NCBI GenBank assembly: GCA_013141055.1
Contig: JABFRS010000001.1
Location: 2,538,567 to 2,602,566 of the forward strand
DNA length: 64,000 bases
Source: Cyclobacteriaceae bacterium
Lineage (GTDB): Bacteria; Bacteroidota; Bacteroidia; Cytophagales; Cyclobacteriaceae
Direction: 5' to 3'
Under the pieces are notes generated by a model. It saw nothing but the letters and a program-made list of their open reading frames with translations, had not been told where the DNA came from and did no database searches. This document shows positions 8,659-16,092 of this stretch, piece after piece. The translations under genes and the position numbers were made by a program. Numbering within the stretch: the stretch's first letter is position 1; each line of letters opens with the position of its first letter.

Positions 8659-9471
8659 ATGAAAAAGTCGCTTTCTGCTCCCGATCTAACCCGTGAAATC
8701 AAGTTAAAAGCATTTGATCGCCTGCTCACCATCATGGATGAGCTCCGTGAAAATTGCCCCTGGGACAAGAAGCAAACTATCGAAACCCTTAGACATCTTA
8801 CCGTTGAAGAAGTTTATGAATTATCAGACGCCATTCTTGAAGGTGATTTAAAAGAAGTGAAGAAAGAACTCGGAGATGTTATGCTTCATCTTGTCTTTTA
8901 TTCACGCATCGCTGCGGAAGCAAAAGCATTTGATGTCGCCGATGTACTCAATGCTATTTGTGACAAGTTGGTAGAGCGTCATCCTCATGTTTATGGAGAC
9001 GTAGTTGCCAATGATGAGGGAACAGTGAAGGCTAACTGGGAGAAAATAAAACTGAAATCGGGAAATAAATCTGTACTGGAAGGAGTGCCCAAATCGTTGC
9101 CCGCGTTAGTCAAAGCAATCCGGATTCAGGATAAGGCAAGGGGAATTGGCTTTGACTGGGAAAGAAAAGAACAGGTTTGGGAAAAGGTAGAGGAAGAGAT
9201 GGGTGAATTCAAAAAAGAATTCAATACTGAAAAGAACGAGCCTATTCATCACGAGCGTGCTATGGCAGAGTTTGGTGATCTGCTGTTTTCGTTGGTGAAC
9301 TATGCCCGCTTTATTAATATTGATCCGGAAGAAGCACTGGAGCGCACCAATAAAAAATTCATCAAACGCTTTCAGTATCTGGAATCAGAATCTGCTAAAG
9401 ACGGAAAGAAGATGGGTGAGATGACGCTGACGGAAATGGATCAATATTGGAATCGGGCGAAGAACCTGTGA
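8659..9471 (+). CDS. mazG: Nucleoside triphosphate pyrophosphohydrolase MazG
   Basis: It hydrolyses (d)NTPs to the monophosphate and PPi, cleaning the nucleotide pool. The protein has 270 residues with two tandem all-alpha MazG domains. The first has CPWDKKQTIETL, EEVYELSDAI and the EL-GDVMLHLVFY metal-binding helix. The second has GIGFDWERKEQVWEKVEEEMGEF and FGDLLFSLVNYARF. The end, EEALERTNKKFIKRFQYLE, is typical of the E. coli-type two-domain enzyme. The gene is alone, divergent from the small NqrM-like gene and convergent with the AsmA-like gene. Confidence 0.94.
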   Translation: MKKSLSAPDLTREIKLKAFDRLLTIMDELRENCPWDKKQTIETLRHLTVEEVYELSDAILEGDLKEVKKELGDVMLHLVFYSRIAAEAKAFDVADVLNAICDKLVERHPHVYGDVVANDEGTVKANWEKIKLKSGNKSVLEGVPKSLPALVKAIRIQDKARGIGFDWERKEQVWEKVEEEMGEFKKEFNTEKNEPIHHERAMAEFGDLLFSLVNYARFINIDPEEALERTNKKFIKRFQYLESESAKDGKKMGEMTLTEMDQYWNRAKNL

Positions 9472-9500
9472 ACATGAAGATTGAGAACTTCAGTAATCCT

Positions 9501-11990
9501 TTAAGGTTTAGTAGGTTTCGGATCTTCAAAATCAAAGTACTCGTCTTTCTCCAACTCAAGCTCCTTCTTTTTCTTTTTTCCCTTCAGTTTGAATGCTTCT
9601 TTCAATTCCTGGACTTCTTTTTTGATATCATTTGAGATTTTTTTCTTCACGGCCTCTTTATCATAAAGAACATCATACTTATCAGTTGTGCCCACGATCT
9701 TTAAGAATAGTTTTGCCTGCCCTTTGCTATCCTGTTCAATGGCACCAAATGCTTCATCAGGATCAATTTTCTTCTTGTTGCGAAGAGGAGTGACTACCCG
9801 ATAATCAATCTTCTGATCAAAAGTATGAGTGCCGCTCAACGTGATCGTCGTGAGATTGCTTCTGATTTCCATTTGTGGAATAAAAACTGTTTTGTTCTCG
9901 ATGTGAATATCATTCTTGAGGTCGGCGAAACGCAGTTTACTTAATCCCTCATCGTCAAGGTACTTGTTTAATTTTTGCATGGGAGCAAAATTGTTGAGCT
10001 CACCATTTTTAATGGTCGTGCTGGCATCGGCAATCAAAGTCTCCTGAAAGATGTGCAGGCTTTCATCTAATGTAGCTTCAAGACTGAGATCCGCGAAGGC
10101 TTGTCCTTTGATATGTTTGTGATCAATAAATGTCTGTTGAAAGTTCTCAAAGACATAGAATAAAGAGTCAATCTGGACTCCATTGAGCTTTGCCGAACTG
10201 ATCAGGTCGATTGCTTTGGGATTCTTGGCATCAACAATTCCGTTAAGATCAATGCTTCCTCCCATCGCCTTAAGATGAATATTGCGAGCGACTGCTACCT
10301 GTCCCTTTACCAATAAATCACCTTTAATAGAAGATGGATGAAAGCGTTTGTACTTCATGGACTTCACATTGTAGGTGAAGTTCAAATTCAGATTATTGGA
10401 GATATTGAATTTGTAAGGACCTTTTTCCTGTTGACCGAATCCAATGGCAAACAATTGATCAATATCCAGAAAATCAGATTTAAGATCTGCTTCAATGCCG
10501 ATTGATTGATTTTCAAAGATCAGAAATGTGATAACGTTTTTGAAAAACCCATTCAAAAGAAAATCACTGTTTTCAAACTGACCTTTTAGATCGCTCATGG
10601 CGAGATCATTATTGTTGAATTGCAGCGAGCCGTCAAGATTTGAAAAGTGTAACTTGTTTTCCCCTAATCTAAAATCAAGCTTACTTAATTCTATCGTTCC
10701 TTCTGTACGAACCTGCTGAGCTGTGGATTTATTTTTTAATAAATTGATTGGACCACTGATGGAAACATTTGCCTTGATACGCCCCGACAAATCATTGATC
10801 TCTTTCATTGGATAAAAATTCAAAAGAGCTTCTGCATTCACCTCTCCATGAAAGTCTGCCGTTACAAAAGGATTATTGAAATTTTTCATGACAAAATTTC
10901 CTGTAAAAGCATCACCATTCAGGGATCCGGAAATATTTTTCAGAAACAATTCTGCATCATCAAGCTTTGATAAGTTGGGGGTGGCAAAGGAACCTTCGAG
11001 ATTCGAATTTTCAATTTTTGATTTAAAGTCAGGATGGAAAAGCGTCACGTTTTTTAATCCAAACGAAACGGACAGTAATGGACTTTTCTGCTTACTCACT
11101 TCCCCCTGGAGTTTCATATCAAAGTAGACATCACCTTTACTTTGATATTTCTTTAGCTTCTCAATTGATTCAGAAGGGAAAAATGAAAGCAGAAGTTTGA
11201 TATCTGTTTCCTTTCCAATCGTATGAATATCTATTTGATTCTTCTCCTTGAATGCATAGGTTCCGCTGACTTCAAACATTGCCTTGTCCATCAGCAATTG
11301 AGATGGCATGATCGTCAATGATTTTCCAAGATCGTCATAATCGACAATAGCATTTATGTCAAAAATCTTTTTACGAAACCAGATGGAATTGCCAATGCCA
11401 ATTTGCTCACTAACAATATCCCCAATGGCTTCAATGTGATAGATGTCACCTTTGGCGTTGATGCTGGCCATCAGATTACTGCTTGATAATTCATGATGCT
11501 GGAATGCAGGCAGATCCACATACGTGACAAGCGTATTGATGAGTTTAACGTTCTTTAGATCAAATGAAACTGATCCGCCGCTCTCACCACTGTGCTTTAC
11601 AATGGTGTAATTATTTTTTCCCGCATTGTTGATCCGAAGATTCGTTTCACTGTCGTGAACTTCGAGCCCCCGAATCGCAAAGTTGCCCGCCCAGACCTCG
11701 AAAGGATTTAGGACGAAGGAAACTTTCCTCGCTGTTAATAATGGGTATTCTCCGGGGTGACTGTCCTCTACATAAACGTCGTGAAGGACGATTGCCAGGT
11801 TTGGGAACTCATCAAAGGCAGATACTTCGATCTTTCCGATTTTAATGGGAGTGCCAATATTTTTGTTGGCTTCAACAATAAATTGCTGAATGATTCTGTC
11901 TTTAAAGATGAATACGGACGCTACGAGACTGCTGATCAGCACGAAAAGCACCAGCAGAGTGTAGAGAATGACTTTTTTGAGAATCTTCAA
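9501..11990 (-). CDS. AsmA-like outer-membrane biogenesis protein
   Basis: This is a very large envelope protein of 829 residues. One N-terminal membrane anchor (KILKKVILYTLLVLFVLISSLVA) is followed by an AsmA N-terminal region and a long stretch of beta-rich repeats, with an AsmA_2-type region near residues 600-760. The highly charged tail is rich in Lys and Glu. AsmA-like proteins belong to the bridge-like lipid-transfer group and are thought to move phospholipids between membranes. The longest frame starts at a TTG at 12011, but that codon lies inside a very good -7 box. The TTG at 11990 is therefore the better start and places the anchor at the N-terminus. Confidence 0.82.
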   Translation of the reverse strand: MKILKKVILYTLLVLFVLISSLVASVFIFKDRIIQQFIVEANKNIGTPIKIGKIEVSAFDEFPNLAIVLHDVYVEDSHPGEYPLLTARKVSFVLNPFEVWAGNFAIRGLEVHDSETNLRINNAGKNNYTIVKHSGESGGSVSFDLKNVKLINTLVTYVDLPAFQHHELSSSNLMASINAKGDIYHIEAIGDIVSEQIGIGNSIWFRKKIFDINAIVDYDDLGKSLTIMPSQLLMDKAMFEVSGTYAFKEKNQIDIHTIGKETDIKLLLSFFPSESIEKLKKYQSKGDVYFDMKLQGEVSKQKSPLLSVSFGLKNVTLFHPDFKSKIENSNLEGSFATPNLSKLDDAELFLKNISGSLNGDAFTGNFVMKNFNNPFVTADFHGEVNAEALLNFYPMKEINDLSGRIKANVSISGPINLLKNKSTAQQVRTEGTIELSKLDFRLGENKLHFSNLDGSLQFNNNDLAMSDLKGQFENSDFLLNGFFKNVITFLIFENQSIGIEADLKSDFLDIDQLFAIGFGQQEKGPYKFNISNNLNLNFTYNVKSMKYKRFHPSSIKGDLLVKGQVAVARNIHLKAMGGSIDLNGIVDAKNPKAIDLISSAKLNGVQIDSLFYVFENFQQTFIDHKHIKGQAFADLSLEATLDESLHIFQETLIADASTTIKNGELNNFAPMQKLNKYLDDEGLSKLRFADLKNDIHIENKTVFIPQMEIRSNLTTITLSGTHTFDQKIDYRVVTPLRNKKKIDPDEAFGAIEQDSKGQAKLFLKIVGTTDKYDVLYDKEAVKKKISNDIKKEVQELKEAFKLKGKKKKKELELEKDEYFDFEDPKPTKP

Positions 11991-12008
11991 TAGTCCGGGA
12001 TAAGAAGA

Positions 12009-12040
12009 CAAAAGTACAGGTTATAAAAACAGTGCCACAA
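12009..12040 (-). promoter_or_regulatory. Promoter of the AsmA-like gene
   Basis: On the minus strand TTG (12040-12038), a 21-nt spacer and TACTTTTG (12016-12009) match the Bacteroidota consensus. Transcription should start near 12004, so the open frame's first TTG at 12011 would not be in the mRNA. This supports the start at 11990. Confidence 0.65.
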
Positions 12041-12090
12041 TTTTTGTATTATAAAAGAGTAACAGAAATACCGAAGCATATTCCACCACT

Positions 12091-12648
12091 ATGAAGACCA
12101 TTCTATTTTTTGGTGACAGCCTGACGGCAGGATATGGATTAAGCGACGCCAAAAATGATTCATTTCCAGGACTGATTCAGAGGAAGATTACGGAAGCATC
12201 TTTGTCATATGAAGTAGTCAATGCCGGTATCAGCGGTGATACTTCGGGAGGTGGTCTTGCGCGACTTGATTACTGGTTGAGTCGTCCCATCGATGTATTT
12301 ATTCTTGAGCTTGGCATCAATGATATCATGAGGGGCATCAATCCCCGAATCACCTTTCAGAATCTTCAGGCAATCATTGATAAAGTAAAAATCAAAAACC
12401 CGAAAGTACAGATCGCGGTGATGGGAATGGAATTACCTCCCTTTGTTCCTGGTTCTTTGACTTTGGAGTTCCGGCAGATTTTTCGCAAGCTGTCAGATGC
12501 GAACAGACTTACCTTGGTTCCATTTTTCCTGGATGGTGTTGCTGGTATTCAACATCTTAATCTCAACGATGGACTTCATCCGTCAGCGGAAGGTTATAAG
12601 GTCATTGCGAATAAAGTCTGGCCAGTTATCAAACCTTTGCTTGTATAA
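12091..12648 (+). CDS. SGNH/GDSL esterase or lysophospholipase (TesA-like)
   Basis: This 185-residue hydrolase has all four SGNH blocks: GDSLTAGYG (S10), GISGDTSGGG (G49), ELGINDI (N77) and DGLHPSAEGY (D160, H163). It is close to the TesA/arylesterase group, which cleaves acyl esters and thioesters. E. coli TesA is periplasmic, whereas this protein has no signal peptide and starts directly with the first catalytic strand, so it should be cytosolic. It is divergent from the AsmA-like gene and has no partner gene downstream. Confidence 0.9.
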   Translation: MKTILFFGDSLTAGYGLSDAKNDSFPGLIQRKITEASLSYEVVNAGISGDTSGGGLARLDYWLSRPIDVFILELGINDIMRGINPRITFQNLQAIIDKVKIKNPKVQIAVMGMELPPFVPGSLTLEFRQIFRKLSDANRLTLVPFFLDGVAGIQHLNLNDGLHPSAEGYKVIANKVWPVIKPLLV

Positions 12649-12707
12649 CTATTGTGTATATAGAATCAAGTATATACTCTCCCCGTTATTGTGTGATGAG
12701 TGCCTTG

Positions 12708-12729
12708 AATGTGTAATTGAATACACATT
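12708..12729. repeat. Inverted repeat with 8-bp arms
   Basis: AATGTGTA, a 6-nt loop and TACACATT form a perfect hairpin 60 nt after the esterase gene. It is followed 8 nt later by a T6 run, so it may be a weak terminator. A second palindrome (CATTCCATGGAATG, 12761-12774) lies 34 nt before the next gene. Nothing else is seen in the 159 bases between the two genes. Confidence 0.4.
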
Positions 12730-12807
12730 ATGAATGTATTTTTTCGTAATCAACCTTGAACATTCCATGGAATGCTTTTTTTAATGAGTTTGAAAAAACT
12801 AATTGAC

Positions 12808-13266
12808 ATGAGCACTGAACAAAAAGAGCATGCTTCAGAAATTCTTAATGATCTTCTGAAGATCAATAATGACCGTATTGAAGGTTACAGGAAAGCAAAC
12901 AAAGAAACAGAAGATGAGGATCTGAAGAATCTGTTTGAAGAAATGGAAGACGAGAGTGAATCCATTGTGAATTCTCTTATAAAAGAGATAGCATCTTTAG
13001 GTGGCACCCCGGAAGCAGGAAGCACTACCAATCCAGGAAAGATTTATCGCGTATGGATGGATGTGAAAGCAACTTTTAATGGAAAGGATCGCAAGGGCAT
13101 TTTGAATGCCTGCGAATTCGGGGAAGACGCTGCACAAAGTGCGTACAGGACAGCATTGAAAGATGAAGAGCTTCCGTTAGGTATCCGCGCGTTGATCAAG
13201 AGCCAGCAAGTGGAACTTAAGTTGTCTCATGATTCTATCAAGGCATTAAGAGATAGCACCAACTAA
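12808..13266 (+). CDS. PA2169/DUF2383-type four-helix-bundle protein
   Basis: This 152-residue acidic helical protein matches the PA2169 family (DUF2383), a ferritin-like bundle. Family signs are the first helix EILNDLLKINNDRIEGYRKA, then DEDLKNLFEEMEDESESIVNSL, the GGTPE turn, and a last helix pair starting ACEFGEDAAQSAYRTAL. Conserved Glu residues could hold a di-metal site, but this is not proven for the family. It often accompanies stress-response genes. I chose the ATG at 12808 because the family begins with this short STEQK stretch; an earlier in-frame start would add 12 residues. Confidence 0.8.
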   Translation: MSTEQKEHASEILNDLLKINNDRIEGYRKANKETEDEDLKNLFEEMEDESESIVNSLIKEIASLGGTPEAGSTTNPGKIYRVWMDVKATFNGKDRKGILNACEFGEDAAQSAYRTALKDEELPLGIRALIKSQQVELKLSHDSIKALRDSTN

Positions 13267-13291
13267 GCTCAAGAGTGAGGTTGAAGCCAAT

Positions 13292-13324
13292 GGCCTGCAG
13301 TGAAAAGCTGTGGGCTATTTTTTT
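13292..13324 (+). terminator. Intrinsic terminator after the PA2169-type gene
   Basis: An 8-bp stem (GCCTGCAG with CTGTGGGC, including G:U pairs), a 7-nt loop and a T-run at 13318-13324 follow the stop codon by about 25 nt. Confidence 0.6.
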
Positions 13325-13370
13325 GAAAAGCAGGTTCAGGTTTTTGTCATTAGGGCTTTTGGCATTTTTT

Positions 13371-13401
13371 TTTGCTCAATTGGAAATCTCAATTACCTTT
13401 G
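13371..13401 (+). promoter_or_regulatory. Consensus promoter of tRNA-Val(UAC)
   Basis: TTTG (13371-13374), exactly 19 nt, then TACCTTTG (13394-13401) is a perfect match to the Bacteroidota housekeeping promoter TTTG-N19-TAnnTTTG. Transcription should begin near 13406, about 48 nt before the tRNA. Confidence 0.85.
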
Positions 13402-13453
13402 CAGTCCTCAAAAACGGTCAATTGGCCATATTTGAGTATTAAATAGTGTTTTA

Positions 13454-13528
13454 GGGAGCTTAGCTCAGCTGGTTCAGAGCATCTGCCTTACAAGCAGAGG
13501 GTCGGGGGTTCGAACCCCTCAGCTCCCA
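13454..13528 (+). tRNA. tRNA-Val (anticodon UAC)
   Basis: This 75-nt cloverleaf has acceptor GGGAGCT/AGCTCCC, D-stem GCTC/GAGC, anticodon stem TCTGC/GCAGA with loop CTTACAA, and a T-arm with TTCGAAC. The anticodon TAC reads GUA/GUG and other Val codons. No CCA is encoded (ACA follows the acceptor), so CCA is added afterwards. A consensus promoter precedes it and a terminator follows. Confidence 0.97.
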
Positions 13529-13540
13529 CAGAAGAAGAAA

Positions 13541-13568
13541 GCAGTTACGAAAGTGACTGCTTTTTTTG
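13541..13568 (+). terminator. Intrinsic terminator of tRNA-Val(UAC)
   Basis: GCAGTTAC and GTGACTGC form an 8-bp stem (one G:U) closed by a GAAA tetraloop, followed directly by a T7 run, 12 nt after the tRNA. Confidence 0.88.
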
Positions 13569-13635
13569 TTTTAGCCTGCCGCTTAGATCTAACTTCCGGT
13601 TGTCAAACGAGTGATCAAGGTCATTATCAAACACC

Positions 13636-13998
13636 ATGTACAGAATCCTAACCATCCTGCTTCTTTGTGTGATCACCAGTGCCGCAAGTGCCATGAGCAT
13701 CGACAGCCTGTACATTGTTACGTACACCACCGGAGCATCATGGGATCAATCCAAAGGTCCGGCAGAGCAGCCATTCTTTAAAGAACATTCATCACGATTA
13801 AGTCAATTGAGGAAAGACGGAGTCATTAAATTCGGAGCCCGCTATGCTGAGAAAGGAATAATCGTTATTGCAGCACCGTCCATGATCAAAGCAAAGGAGA
13901 TCATTAATGCCGATGTGGCCATTAGTAATAATCTTTTTGTTGCTGATATTCAGAAGCTTTCCATATTCTATGATGGATGCCTCGAACGGCCCAAGTAA
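13636..13998 (+). CDS. Secreted YCII-like domain protein
   Basis: This 120-residue protein has a short signal peptide (MYRILTILLLCVITSAASA) followed by a small alpha/beta domain of the YCII type. The signs are YIVTYTTGASWDQ, an EHSSRLSQLRKDGVIKFGARYAEKG helix-strand unit, and a final ADIQKLSIFYDGCLERPK. YCII proteins are dimeric ferredoxin-like folds, mostly cytosolic with a putative active-site His or Asp. The family is uncharacterised, and export is unusual for it. It is transcribed alone and ends 2 bp from the convergent thioesterase gene. Confidence 0.72.
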   Translation: MYRILTILLLCVITSAASAMSIDSLYIVTYTTGASWDQSKGPAEQPFFKEHSSRLSQLRKDGVIKFGARYAEKGIIVIAAPSMIKAKEIINADVAISNNLFVADIQKLSIFYDGCLERPK

Positions 13999-14000
13999 TA

Positions 14001-14498
14001 CTATTTTTCTCCAAGTGACAATAACATACATGTGCTTACACCATGAGCATAAACTTTTCCATCATCATCAATCAGTTGAGCTTCCATTAAAGCTGTTTTG
14101 CTTCCTGCATTGATAACTTTGCCTGAACATGTCAGTTTTTTTGATTTGATCGAAATGGGTCTGAGGAAATTGACTTTTAACTCCAGTGTTGTATAACCCG
14201 TTCCTTGGGGCAATGTTGAATGGAGCGCGCAACCCATCGCTGAGTCGAGTAATGTTGTAATCACTCCACCATGAACAGTGCCCAATGGATTGTAATGAAA
14301 TTCCTGAGGTTGAAAAACGAAAGAGACTTTTCCAAACTCCAATGTGCCCATGTTGAGATCAAGCGTATTCATAATGGGAGGTGGAGGCAATTCACCATTC
14401 TTCATAGCCATGAGGTAATCCATGCCTGATAGCTGAAGGCCTTTCTTTGCGCTCTCCATCGGATCCTGCCAGGAATAGGTTCGGGTACGTTCGTTCAT
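14001..14498 (-). CDS. PaaI-family hotdog thioesterase
   Basis: This 165-residue acyl-CoA thioesterase of the PaaI/4-hydroxybenzoyl-CoA type probably releases CoA from aromatic or medium-chain acyl-CoA. The hotdog core is clear: NPLGTVHGGVITTLLDSAMGCAL (catalytic HGG and Asp), then TLELKVNFLRPI and GSKTALMEAQLIDDDGKVYAHG. The gene lies 10 bp after the alpha/beta hydrolase gene on the same strand and is most likely in the same TetR-controlled operon, which suggests acyl-ester or acyl-CoA turnover. Confidence 0.9.
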   Translation of the reverse strand: MNERTRTYSWQDPMESAKKGLQLSGMDYLMAMKNGELPPPPIMNTLDLNMGTLEFGKVSFVFQPQEFHYNPLGTVHGGVITTLLDSAMGCALHSTLPQGTGYTTLELKVNFLRPISIKSKKLTCSGKVINAGSKTALMEAQLIDDDGKVYAHGVSTCMLLSLGEK

Positions 14499-14508
14499 AA
14501 AGAATTTT

Positions 14509-15387
14509 TTAAAGTGAATTGATTTCTATTGTCTTACCAACAGCTTTTTCAGTTTCATTGTGCATCACAAAATCAAAAACATATTTCACAACTTCGGGGG
14601 ATCGCAGGTTATGACCAAAACCAGTTGTGGTAATCAGTTTTGAATGGGGCAGGGCCTTGTGAACCGCCGCAGCATAGTGATATGGAGTTTCTGCATCACC
14701 CTCATCATGAATTGAAAGCATCGGGATGGTAACTGCCTTTGCAAATCGCAACGAGGAGAAGAACTCTGGTAGATGACCAGTATAGGTTACAAATGCGTCA
14801 CGAATAGCCTTTGATGTTCTTTTCGAAACCCCAAGCATCTTTTCATAATACCTGACATAATCTGCCCCTTCTCCTGGTGTTCCGGTGATGATCAATTGCT
14901 TTACCGAAAGATCAGGAACTCTATAAAAAGCATAAAGAACCGATATGCTACCAAGAGAGTGACTTATAAGTGTGTGAACGGGAGGTATCTGTGTTAGAAA
15001 TTTTTCTATGGCGTGACTGAAGAGTGGAATGTTGCAATGCTTCCCGCCTGAAAGTCCCTGGCCTGGAGCATCCATGGCGTAGATGGTAAATTCTTCTTTT
15101 GAGAATGCTTCTATGTAATTCTTCCATCTGAAAGTATGACTCTGCCATCCGTGAATGAAGACCAATACTTTGCTGCCCGTTCCCCATTTATAGCATTGAA
15201 TATTATGACCGTTGAATTCAAAGGTGAATTGATGTGCTGTATTGAAGAATTCAAGATGATTGCTTTTCAGTATTGGCCGCTGTGGTGATGAGAAAAGAAG
15301 GAATGCTCTCTTGCCTGCCGTCTTGGGTGCAAACAGGACAAGGATGTTGAAGTAAAAGCCAACCAGTCGTGCAAGTATTTTTTTCAT
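14509..15387 (-). CDS. Alpha/beta hydrolase
   Basis: This is a 292-residue alpha/beta-hydrolase-fold enzyme. The signs are VFIHGWQSHTFRW (oxyanion HG), YAMDAPGQGLSGG, the nucleophile elbow SHSLGS, SIHDEGDAETP (acid Asp) and TGFGHNL (His). The elbow has Ser where the first Gly of GxSxG normally stands. A hydrophobic N-terminal stretch (LARLVGFYFNILVLFAP) may anchor it to the membrane. The ATG at 15387 is the start; a TTG seven codons earlier lies within the palindromic operator. The gene sits between TetR (upstream, 47 bp) and the thioesterase (downstream, 10 bp). Substrate unknown. Confidence 0.85.
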   Translation of the reverse strand: MKKILARLVGFYFNILVLFAPKTAGKRAFLLFSSPQRPILKSNHLEFFNTAHQFTFEFNGHNIQCYKWGTGSKVLVFIHGWQSHTFRWKNYIEAFSKEEFTIYAMDAPGQGLSGGKHCNIPLFSHAIEKFLTQIPPVHTLISHSLGSISVLYAFYRVPDLSVKQLIITGTPGEGADYVRYYEKMLGVSKRTSKAIRDAFVTYTGHLPEFFSSLRFAKAVTIPMLSIHDEGDAETPYHYAAAVHKALPHSKLITTTGFGHNLRSPEVVKYVFDFVMHNETEKAVGKTIEINSL

Positions 15388-15399
15388 ATCAATCTTTTT

Positions 15400-15417
15400 A
15401 GATACCAATCAGTATCT
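15400..15417 (-). promoter_or_regulatory. TetR-type operator before the alpha/beta hydrolase gene
   Basis: The inverted repeat AGATAC-N6-GTATCT ends 12 nt before the hydrolase start codon. It has the same arms and spacing as the perfect palindrome at 16031-16050 in front of the TetR gene, so it is very probably a second binding site of that regulator. No clear TAnnTTTG box is seen here. Confidence 0.7.
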
Positions 15418-15434
15418 TAATGAATAAAAAAATT

Positions 15435-16025
15435 TTAAGCCTCCAGTTCATCCACCAGTTTTTCCAGATGACGGATGGTCATTTTAATATCATTGTTGTT
15501 CCCACGAAGTTTGCTCATCATGATCGCACCTTCGAGCATCGCGATAATAATGGAAGCATAATATTCTTTCTGAAGATTGAATTTTAATTGCTTGTACCGC
15601 ATTCCATTCTCCAGAATTTTAATGATCGCATCGCGGAGAATGTCAAGGATAACGATTGCCTGTTTTCTTAAGATAGGATGAGCATCATCTACTTCTGTAG
15701 AAACATTCAGCAGAGGGCATCCGCCTTTAACCGGAGGTTTGCTGATGTAAGTTTCAAAATATCCGAAGAGAGATTTTAATTTTAAGGAAGCTGTCGGTTG
15801 ATCTTTAATTCTTTTGCGGATTTGTTCAAACATCACCTGTGAAAGATTCATCAATGCCTCTTTTTCAAGATGATCTTTGTTTTTGAAGTGGCGATAGATC
15901 GCGCCTTTTGTTAATCCGGTAGCCGTGGTGATATCACTGATAGATGTAGCCTTGTATCCATGCGTATTGAACAGCTCGCCTGAACGTTTTAAGATTGTTG
16001 CTTTTGTGGCTTCCGGTTGACGCAT
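15435..16025 (-). CDS. TetR-family transcriptional regulator
   Basis: This 196-residue repressor has its HTH in residues 8-55: ATILKRSGELFNTHGY, TSISDITTATGLTKGAIYRHF and KNKDHLEKEAL, all matching the TetR signature. The C-terminal helical ligand domain (60-196) includes GGCPLLNVSTEVDD, typical of the TetR_C group near AcrR/YcdC-like proteins. I take the ATG at 16025 as the start; an earlier TTG lies inside the -7 box. The -7 box and a perfect palindrome sit directly in front of it, so it should repress itself. The hydrolase and thioesterase genes follow on the same strand. Confidence 0.92.
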   Translation of the reverse strand: MRQPEATKATILKRSGELFNTHGYKATSISDITTATGLTKGAIYRHFKNKDHLEKEALMNLSQVMFEQIRKRIKDQPTASLKLKSLFGYFETYISKPPVKGGCPLLNVSTEVDDAHPILRKQAIVILDILRDAIIKILENGMRYKQLKFNLQKEYYASIIIAMLEGAIMMSKLRGNNNDIKMTIRHLEKLVDELEA

Positions 16026-16028
16026 GAT

Positions 16029-16059
16029 CAAAGATACCGATCGGTATCTTAATTTTCAA
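16029..16059 (-). promoter_or_regulatory. TetR gene promoter with overlapping 20-bp palindromic operator
   Basis: On the minus strand TTG (16059-16057), 20 nt and TATCTTTG (16036-16029) form a Bacteroidota promoter. A perfect 20-bp palindrome, arms AAGATACCGA/TCGGTATCTT, covers 16031-16050 and so overlaps the -7 box and half the spacer. The box ends 3 nt before the ATG at 16025, which predicts a leaderless or nearly leaderless mRNA. Binding of TetR here would block its own transcription. Confidence 0.8.
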
Positions 16060-16092
16060 TATAACTTACCGGAATTTTGCTAAAGGCTGAAA

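Noticed and set aside
12761-12774. Palindrome CATTCCATGGAATG followed by a T-run
   Set aside because: The stem has only 5 pairs around a 4-nt loop; it lies close to the start of the next gene, so neither terminator nor operator can be supported.
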